Shown piece by piece: positions 53,245 to 58,633 of a DNA stretch of 58,633 bases (position 1 is its first letter; the number at the start of each line of letters is the position of its first letter). The notes below the pieces were generated by a model. It was not told the origin of the DNA, searched no databases, and worked only from the letters and a program-made list of their open reading frames with translations. The stretch comes from Deltaproteobacteria bacterium PRO3 (lineage in GTDB: Bacteria; UBA10199; DSSB01), in NCBI GenBank assembly GCA_030263375.1, contig SZOV01000007.1, forward strand, positions 1-58,633. The letters are read 5' to 3'. The position numbers and the translations under genes were made by a program.

Positions 53245-55410
53245 TCAGCCGGAGGTTTCCCGCCGGTCGGACCTTGCTTCCGCGGCCTCGGCTTCGCGTT
53301 CGGCCTCCGCTTCCCGAGCCGCGGGCGACTCATCGCCCGGATGTCGGTCTTTCTCCCGCGGCGGGGCCGCGATTCTGAGGCGCTCCGGGGTCTTCACGTG
53401 ATTATCATAATCGGAGAGCTTCTCTCCGGCCCCTAAAAACTTCCCGTTCTGATCGAAGAAAACATATTTATTTGGATAGCGACCTCTCAAGGGATCATCG
53501 GAAAATACGTTGTGACTTATCAAGGCCTTGATTTTTCCGTTTGCATGAAAATGAACTTGCGAGGGACCTGCCGTATTGTAGGCGCCGACTTTTGTAGAAC
53601 CGAAGGGGAGCTGCACGTAGGCCAAAGATCCGGTCTCGGTTAGGTAGATCTCGGCTTCGGGAGGAACGGTAGTGTCGTTAATCTTGCAATCCAAAGCGAA
53701 AATGGCGGCATGCCATTCGAGATTCTTGGCGGCGCGCATGCGCAGCAGTCTGCCCTCCGCGTCGACGACGGCGGTGATTCCCGAGGAAAATCGTTGGCCC
53801 TGGATGGTCTGGGGTTTCGTGAACAGAATTTCCCGTGGTTGGTCGTTTTCATGAAAAGCGGTCACCTGAAGCCGCTTCGGATTTAGTTCCGCCAGAAAAT
53901 TAAAGGATCCTTGAGCCGTCGGGATTCGATAAATTGAGCCTGCCGGATTCCGGATCTCGGTGGGCGAGGAGGCGCCCGTCCGGCCTCGAGCCCGCCACCC
54001 GGCCCAAAAGCCCAAGGCCGCCGAGACGGCCGCCGTCGCCCCGAGCAAAAGCAGGTTGAGATCCCCCGAAACGAGGGGTTCCAGTGGGCCCGCCAGGGCC
54101 GTGTTGGGAGCGAGCAGCGTTTCCAAACCCAAGCCGAGGGCCGCGAGAAAGGGGATTGCGCCCAAGCCGAGGGATTGGCGGGTTCCCGTCAATTGCATCG
54201 TTAGGTGTTTGCTCAGATCTCCAAAGGCCTTGCGGCAGGCCTTGGGCTTGGCGTCCTTGGAAGTCAGGTCGATCCGCAGGTCGCGAATGATCCGGCTGGG
54301 ATCGCCGCCGGAAGGCTCTGCTCTGCGGCCGCTGCCGAGGCTCATGGCCAGCAGCATCCCTCCCGGTGCCGGCTGGGCGGTCGCCACCAAGGGCCTCAGG
54401 CCCGGCGCCAGCTCCGTCCAGCGCGAGGCCAATTCCGACCTGCCGCGGACCTCCGCCTGGAAGGCGGCAAAGTGCTGTCCCAAGACCTTATGGCCCAGAT
54501 GGCCGCCGACCGAGAGGCTGAGCATTGCGGCCAAGGTGTCGGTGATCGTGGTCGCCCCATCGACCTGAGGCCGCCAGCCCAGGGCCTCTTCGGTCTTGTG
54601 CGCCGCGAGCAGCCCCGTGAACATCGCGCCTTGCGAGAGGGCGAATTGGGAGGCGCGGGTGCCGGAGGCTAGGCGCCTTGCGAAGCCGTTCTCCCCGATG
54701 CCGTGGAGGCCGCGGAAAGCCTGGTTGCCGGCAAAGGCGAAGGACTTGAGAAATCCCAGGGTGAGGGCCGCGCTGCCTAATTCTTGCTTTAAAGACGGAC
54801 CCTCGGCTGTGCCTCCGGCCTGGCGCAGGGCGCGGGCGGAGAGGGCGAAGGTCGGGACCTCGGCGGCGAAGGCGAGGGAAGAGGCCGTCAGGCGCGCCGC
54901 GAGGCCTTGGGCGTACCAAGCGCCGCGCGTCGTCGCAGCCAGGCGGCCGAGCGCGGCGGCCCGGACCGCGCCGTAAACGAAGGAGCCGGCCATCATGGGG
55001 AGGATGACCTTGGAATCGGTGGCGTCGCGGGTGAAGCGGCCGAGCAGGAATTCGGCGCGACCGCCGATGGCGCCTTTGCCTTGGATCGCGTCGAGTCGGT
55101 TTTGCGCGAAAGTTTGTAGGGGTCCTTCGCGAACGGCCCCTACGGCGGTGGCCAAAACGGCAGCGGCCGCGTCCAATTTCTCAGCGGCTTCCAATCTCCC
55201 CGCGAACCCAAGCAGGTCCCGCCAAAAAATCTCTTCGTGGTTTTCTTCGCCCAAGGCCCGTAATTCCGCGACCTGTGCCTCGTTCAAGTGCTTGGCAAGC
55301 CGAGCTTCTCCCTCCAGCAAGGCCGAAACCGCCGCACGAGGGGAAAGTTCCTCGGAGCGGTTCGCGAGAGAAGGCGCGGGCAAGGCATGGGCGGCGTCCA
55401 ATCGTTCCAC
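53245..55410 (-). CDS. Paralogue 3: shared N-terminal domain with membrane segments and a beta-rich C-terminus
   Basis: 721 residues from GTG 55410, preceded by GAGG with 7-nt spacing. Residues about 20-370 match the N-terminal domain of paralogues 1 and 2 (DATDSKVILPMMAG, LSQGAMFTGLLAAHK, EALGWRPQVDG), followed by PGGMLLAMS. Two hydrophobic segments around 430-490 (ALGLGLETLLAPNTALAGPL, LLLLGATAAVSAALGFWAG) resemble the pair in the giant protein. The C-terminal 200 residues look beta-rich and lack any enzyme motif I recognise; the tail is Glu/Arg/Ala-rich. The peptide [11 protein letters not shown], encoded by a palindromic repeat, is inserted early in the N-terminal domain. Confidence 0.85.
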   Translation of the reverse strand: MERLDAAHALPAPSLANRSEELSPRAAVSALLEGEARLAKHLNEAQVAELRALGEENHEEIFWRDLLGFAGRLEAAEKLDAAAAVLATAVGAVREGPLQTFAQNRLDAIQGKGAIGGRAEFLLGRFTRDATDSKVILPMMAGSFVYGAVRAAALGRLAATTRGAWYAQGLAARLTASSLAFAAEVPTFALSARALRQAGGTAEGPSLKQELGSAALTLGFLKSFAFAGNQAFRGLHGIGENGFARRLASGTRASQFALSQGAMFTGLLAAHKTEEALGWRPQVDGATTITDTLAAMLSLSVGGHLGHKVLGQHFAAFQAEVRGRSELASRWTELAPGLRPLVATAQPAPGGMLLAMSLGSGRRAEPSGGDPSRIIRDLRIDLTSKDAKPKACRKAFGDLSKHLTMQLTGTRQSLGLGAIPFLAALGLGLETLLAPNTALAGPLEPLVSGDLNLLLLGATAAVSAALGFWAGWRARGRTGASSPTEIRNPAGSIYRIPTAQGSFNFLAELNPKRLQVTAFHENDQPREILFTKPQTIQGQRFSSGITAVVDAEGRLLRMRAAKNLEWHAAIFALDCKINDTTVPPEAEIYLTETGSLAYVQLPFGSTKVGAYNTAGPSQVHFHANGKIKALISHNVFSDDPLRGRYPNKYVFFDQNGKFLGAGEKLSDYDNHVKTPERLRIAAPPREKDRHPGDESPAAREAEAEREAEAAEARSDRRETSG
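55116..55143 (-). repeat. Palindromic element type 1 inside paralogue 3
   Basis: A 28-nt near-palindrome (GTAGGGGCCGTTCG / CGAAGGACCCCTAC on the minus strand) read in frame as [10 protein letters not shown], the same frame and peptide as in leuS. The flanking sequence has no similarity to leuS. Confidence 0.9.
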
Positions 55411-55558
55411 CGAAGGACCTCAACGGCCCGTCGCCACGATCGGACCGTGCAAAGCGAAAATGTTCGGGAAGGAAGAGGGAAAAGGAAAGGCCCGCGTCCG
55501 CACCCGCCGAGCCTTCGGGGCCTTATCGGCCCGGGCTCAGCCGAGTTGCTAAGGGCGT

Positions 55559-57991
55559 TTAGAGCTTCAGGTTCCGCAATCGCAAGGCGTTCCCGATCAC
55601 CGAGACCGAGCTCAGGCTCATCGCCGCGGCGGCGATCATGGGGCTGAGCAACAGACCGAAGAAGGGGTAGAGGACTCCCGCGGCGATGGGCACGCCGAGG
55701 GTGTTGTAGAGGAAGGCGAAGAAGAGGTTTTCCCGAATGTTCCGCATGACCGCGCGGCTCAGGATGCGCGCCTTGGCGATGCCGCGGAGGTCGCCCTTGA
55801 CCAGGGTGACCCCGGCGCTTTGCATGGCGACGTCGGTGCCGGTTCCCATGGCGATGCCGACCTGGGCCTGGGCTAAGGCCGGGGCGTCGTTGATGCCGTC
55901 GCCGGCCATCGCGACGACGCGCCCCTCGGCCTGAAGTCGTTTGATGACATCGTTTTTCTTGTGGGGCGGGACGCCGCCCATCACCTCGCTTAAGCCCAGC
56001 CTCTCGCCGACGGTCTTGGCCGTGGTGGGCGAGTCTCCGCTCAGCATCACGATGCGAATGCCTTCCTTCTTCAATTGGGCGATGGCCTCCGGCGTGCTCG
56101 CCTTGATGGGGTCGCTGACGCCCAGGAGGGCCGCGAAGTGTCCGTCGACGGCCAGGTAGAGCGCGGTCTGCCCCTGGCGACGCAGTTCCTCGGCGCGGGT
56201 CTTAAGCGGGTCGAGCTCGACGCCGTCCTCCAACAGGAGCTTGGAGTTGCCCAGGAGGATCTCCTTCCCGCCGACCTTGCCGCTGACGCCCTTGCCGGTG
56301 GCGGATTGGAATTCCTCGGGCTTGCTTAAAGACAGGCCGCGCGCCTTGGCGGCGCGGACTACGGCGGCCGCGAGCGGGTGCTCGCTGGCCTGCTCGAGGC
56401 TGGCCGCGGCGGCGAGGACCTCGTTTTCCGAAAAGCCGCGCTCGGTGAGGATGGCGGTGAGCTCGGGCTTGCCCTCGGTGAGGGTGCCGGTCTTGTCGAC
56501 CACGAGGGTGTCGACCTTCTCGAGGGTTTCGAGGGCCTCGGCGTTCTTGATGAGGACCCCGGCCGTGGCGCCCTTGCCGGTGCCGACCATGATCGACATC
56601 GGCGTGGCGAGGCCGAGGGCGCAGGGGCAGGCGATGATGAGGACCGCGACGGCGTTGATCAGACCGTGGGCGAGACGGGGTTCGGGCCCGACCCAGGCCC
56701 AGACGGCGAAGGTCAAGACGGCGACCAAGACGACGGCGGGGACGAAGAGGCCGCTGACCTTGTCGGCCAACTTTTGAATGGGGGCGCGGCTGCGTTGGGC
56801 CTCGCCGACCATGTGGACGATCTGGGCGAGGAGGGTCTCGCTGCCCACCCGTTCGGCGCGCATCAGGAAGCCGCCGGTGCCGTTGACCGTCGCCCCGGTC
56901 ACCTTGTCGCCCGGCTGCTTGGCGACGGGGATGGGCTCGCCGGTGATCATCGACTCGTCGACGTTGCTGGTCCCTTCGAGGACCACGCCGTCGGTGGGGA
57001 TCTTCTCGCCGGGGCGCACGCGCAGCGTGTCGCCGGGCAGGACTTGGGCGAGGGGGATCTCCGTCTCCCGGCCGCTCAAGTCGACGCGGATCGCGGTCTT
57101 GGGCGCCAGGCCCAACAGGGCCTTGAGCGCGCTGCTGGTCTGGCCGCGGGCGCGCAGCTCGAGGACTTGGCCGAGCAACACCAAAGTCACAATCACGGCC
57201 GCCGCCTCGAAATACACGGGTACCTCCCCGTGGTGGCCTTGGAAGGAGGCGGGAAAGATTTGGGGGAAGAAGGTCGCGATCAGGCTGTAGAGGTAGGCGA
57301 CGCCGGTGCCCAGCGCGATGAGTGTGAACATGTTGAGGCTGCGGTTGACGACCGAGCGCCAGCCCCGCTCGAAGAAGGGCCAGCCGCCCCAGAGGACCAC
57401 GGGGGTCGCCAAGCCCAATTGGACGAGGTTCCACCAGGGCGGGGGCAGGAGCCTGCGCAGGAAGCCCAAGGCAGGGATCATCTCGCCCATGGCCAGGACC
57501 AGGAGCGGCAGGGAGAGGACGACGCCGACCCAGAAGCGGCGGCTCATGTCGCGCAGCTCCGGGTTTTCCTCTTCGGTAAGCTCGATGGTCCGGGGCTCGA
57601 GGGCCATGCCGCAGATCGGACAGTTGCCCGCCGCGTCCCGGATTATCTCCGGGTGCATGGGGCAGGTGTACTCGATCTTGGTAGGTGCGATGTGGGGCTG
57701 CGCCGGTTGCAGGGCCATCCCACACTTGGGACAAGTCCCCGGGCCTTCCTGCTCCACCTCGGGGTCCATCGGGCAAAAATACAGGCCGGCGGCGCCCGAG
57801 GCCTGGGCCGGACCGTGCGCGGCGCCCATGCCGCCGGTCTTTAAATACTTCTCGGGATCTTTACGAAAGGATTCTTGGCAGTGCTTGGAGCAGAAGAAAT
57901 AGCTCTGCCCGCGAAATGCCTCGCGGCCGGCGGGCGCTTCCGGATCGACGTCCATCCCGCAGACGGGGTCTTTGGCGAGTGCTTTAGTCAT
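55559..57991 (-). CDS. Copper-type heavy-metal P-type ATPase with N-terminal YHS and metal-binding domains
   Basis: 810 residues. A YHS domain (residues about 6-50: [24 protein letters not shown]) is followed by two CPMxPE/CPxCGM metal-binding modules ([13 protein letters not shown] and [13 protein letters not shown]), not the usual CxxC HMA domain. The P-type ATPase core has the membrane motif [13 protein letters not shown], phosphorylation site [14 protein letters not shown] and [13 protein letters not shown] plus the histidine-rich modules suggest Cu+ (or Ag+) export; the exact metal is inferred. Its ATG overlaps the upstream haem-binding gene by 8 nt. Confidence 0.93.
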   Translation of the reverse strand: MTKALAKDPVCGMDVDPEAPAGREAFRGQSYFFCSKHCQESFRKDPEKYLKTGGMGAAHGPAQASGAAGLYFCPMDPEVEQEGPGTCPKCGMALQPAQPHIAPTKIEYTCPMHPEIIRDAAGNCPICGMALEPRTIELTEEENPELRDMSRRFWVGVVLSLPLLVLAMGEMIPALGFLRRLLPPPWWNLVQLGLATPVVLWGGWPFFERGWRSVVNRSLNMFTLIALGTGVAYLYSLIATFFPQIFPASFQGHHGEVPVYFEAAAVIVTLVLLGQVLELRARGQTSSALKALLGLAPKTAIRVDLSGRETEIPLAQVLPGDTLRVRPGEKIPTDGVVLEGTSNVDESMITGEPIPVAKQPGDKVTGATVNGTGGFLMRAERVGSETLLAQIVHMVGEAQRSRAPIQKLADKVSGLFVPAVVLVAVLTFAVWAWVGPEPRLAHGLINAVAVLIIACPCALGLATPMSIMVGTGKGATAGVLIKNAEALETLEKVDTLVVDKTGTLTEGKPELTAILTERGFSENEVLAAAASLEQASEHPLAAAVVRAAKARGLSLSKPEEFQSATGKGVSGKVGGKEILLGNSKLLLEDGVELDPLKTRAEELRRQGQTALYLAVDGHFAALLGVSDPIKASTPEAIAQLKKEGIRIVMLSGDSPTTAKTVGERLGLSEVMGGVPPHKKNDVIKRLQAEGRVVAMAGDGINDAPALAQAQVGIAMGTGTDVAMQSAGVTLVKGDLRGIAKARILSRAVMRNIRENLFFAFLYNTLGVPIAAGVLYPFFGLLLSPMIAAAAMSLSSVSVIGNALRLRNLKL

Positions 57992-58346
57992 TCAGGGTCT
58001 TCAGCCCGGCATTGGCCCAGTCGAGGATCTTCTTTGACTCCTCGGCGCTGAGGCCGGAGTGCCAGTGCATAATCTTATAAATGAAGGGCGGCATGGAGTT
58101 CTCTTGGACGACCTCGATCACTTCCTCCAGGCCATCTTGCGGAACGTCGGTCGGTTTGCCCACGAAGGGAAAGTCGAAGCTCATGTCGAGATGTCCTTGG
58201 GCGTGCCGAATGTCGTAGCGCACCAGCCAGGAGGAGGGCGGGACCTTGGCGTAAAGCGGCATCCGTCGGACGACGCCATGGCACATCAGGCACTTGGCCG
58301 CGAAGATGGGCTTGATGTCGCCATTAGAGTCATGGAGCCGGTTTCT
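57984..58346 (-). pseudogene. Haem-binding (c-type) domain protein, 5' end missing or disrupted
   Basis: The frame reads DSNGDIKPIFAAKCLMCHG with a CxxCH haem motif, then PPSSWLVRYDIRHAQGHLDM, FVGKPTDVPQDGLEEVIEVV and PPFIYKIMHWHSGLSAEESK, the pattern of small haem-binding domain proteins. Upstream, the frame meets a TAG at 58347-58349 with no start codon or signal peptide before it. The gene is therefore truncated, frameshifted or broken by a rearrangement or assembly join near 58330-58346. The downstream copA overlap (ATGACTAA) is intact. Confidence 0.6.
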
Positions 58347-58633
58347 CTAGTGGCCACCCCGGCCGACAAGCCGGATGCAGCGATGACTTCCCGGATCGGC
58401 TCGATGCTCTCCTGGAACCGATTGAATATTCCTGCACCTGATTTTGGAATCCGGAAAGGAATCCAGATTTCCTTCAAAGGCTCCTCCTCCCGCGGCTCTG
58501 TTTATGGCCTGCTGGAACCAGCCACAGCAACTTTCTGTCCTGAACCGGAAGGCCCATCAAAATCTTCCTGCTTTGCCGACCAGAGAGGAGATTCATGGGG
58601 GTGGAGAACCGATGGACTTTCGGGTGCCTCCAG
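58347..58633. other. Unassigned sequence at the right edge
   Basis: About 290 nt of visibly lower GC (roughly 55%) than the rest. Short open frames run off the edge on the + strand (one from ATG 58333, another from ATG 58504 reading MACWNQPQQL...), and a 63-codon frame lies on the minus strand (58286-58477). None matches a family I recognise, and no ribosome-binding site is apparent. Confidence 0.3.

Noticed and set aside
53202-53333. N-terminal extension of the ubiE-like gene
   Set aside because: It overlaps the C-terminal codons of paralogue 3 and is not found in the family; the start at 53201 gives the usual N-terminus.
58286-58477. Minus-strand frame of 63 codons at the right edge as the missing N-terminus of the haem protein
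   Set aside because: It is in a different frame, has no signal peptide and does not resemble the N-terminus of haem-binding proteins.

Overview
This 58.6 kb window is GC-rich (roughly 64% by eye) and comes from a Gram-negative, didermic bacterium. It carries outer-membrane assembly genes (bamA, skp, a Lol-type lipoprotein exporter), a phosphate-type porin, an alkaline phosphatase and menaquinone-type genes. The order lysS-lol-bamA-skp, the yicC-gmk-rel block and the heavy use of ATGA overlaps resemble deltaproteobacterial or related lineages. No rRNA, tRNA or CRISPR array was seen, so the lineage is an inference.

Layout. 1-12.7 kb is the accessory block. It holds a giant protein, open at the window edge, that joins a RelA/SpoT-type (p)ppGpp synthetase domain, two clear FHA domains, a PP2C phosphatase domain and two membrane segments. 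Two divergently transcribed large proteins follow. They share an N-terminal domain but carry different C-terminal enzymes: an HEXXH zincin-like domain and a transglutaminase-like domain with TPRs. A third paralogue lies at 53.2-55.4 kb. 12.8-17.7 kb holds small housekeeping genes (prmA, OsmC-like, apaG, DUF962, a NUDIX hydrolase, a SanA/YdcF-like protein, a YjbQ-like protein, thpR). 17.7-22.7 kb holds an acidic coiled-coil protein, an OprP-type porin, an alkaline phosphatase and a DUF1622-like protein. 22.8-29.4 kb is a complete trp operon in the order E-G-D-C-F-B-A. 29.9-32.4 kb holds an ECF sigma factor, a probable anti-sigma factor, a nucleoside deaminase and a GGQ release-factor-like protein. 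32.4-39 kb holds leuS, holA, rpsT, a small unknown protein and murJ. 39-46.6 kb is lysS, two Lol permeases, lolD, bamA and skp. 46.6-51.5 kb holds a Trm112-like/FHA fusion, yicC, gmk, rel, rpmB and a small coiled-coil protein. 51.6-58.3 kb holds ubiA- and ubiE-like genes, the third paralogue, a copper-type P-ATPase and a truncated haem-binding gene, then about 300 bp of unassigned sequence.

Non-coding structure is rich. A family of short palindromes with GTAGGGGC/GCCCCTAC ends recurs six times or more. It lies in frame inside leuS and inside the third paralogue, giving the same inserted peptide, and supplies stop codons to four genes. Two larger structured inverted repeats share arm motifs (29.54-29.70 kb and 34.95-35.12 kb). 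An AT-rich box beginning TTTAACTATAT occurs three times. Several genes (murJ, trpE, ubiE, the OsmC-like gene) have -10-like hexamers exactly 6 nt before ATG and no Shine-Dalgarno, which suggests leaderless mRNAs.

The strongest candidate for an undescribed system is the accessory block: one polypeptide combining alarmone synthesis, phosphothreonine recognition and phosphatase domains, next to a paralogous family that keeps an N-terminal platform and swaps C-terminal enzymes.
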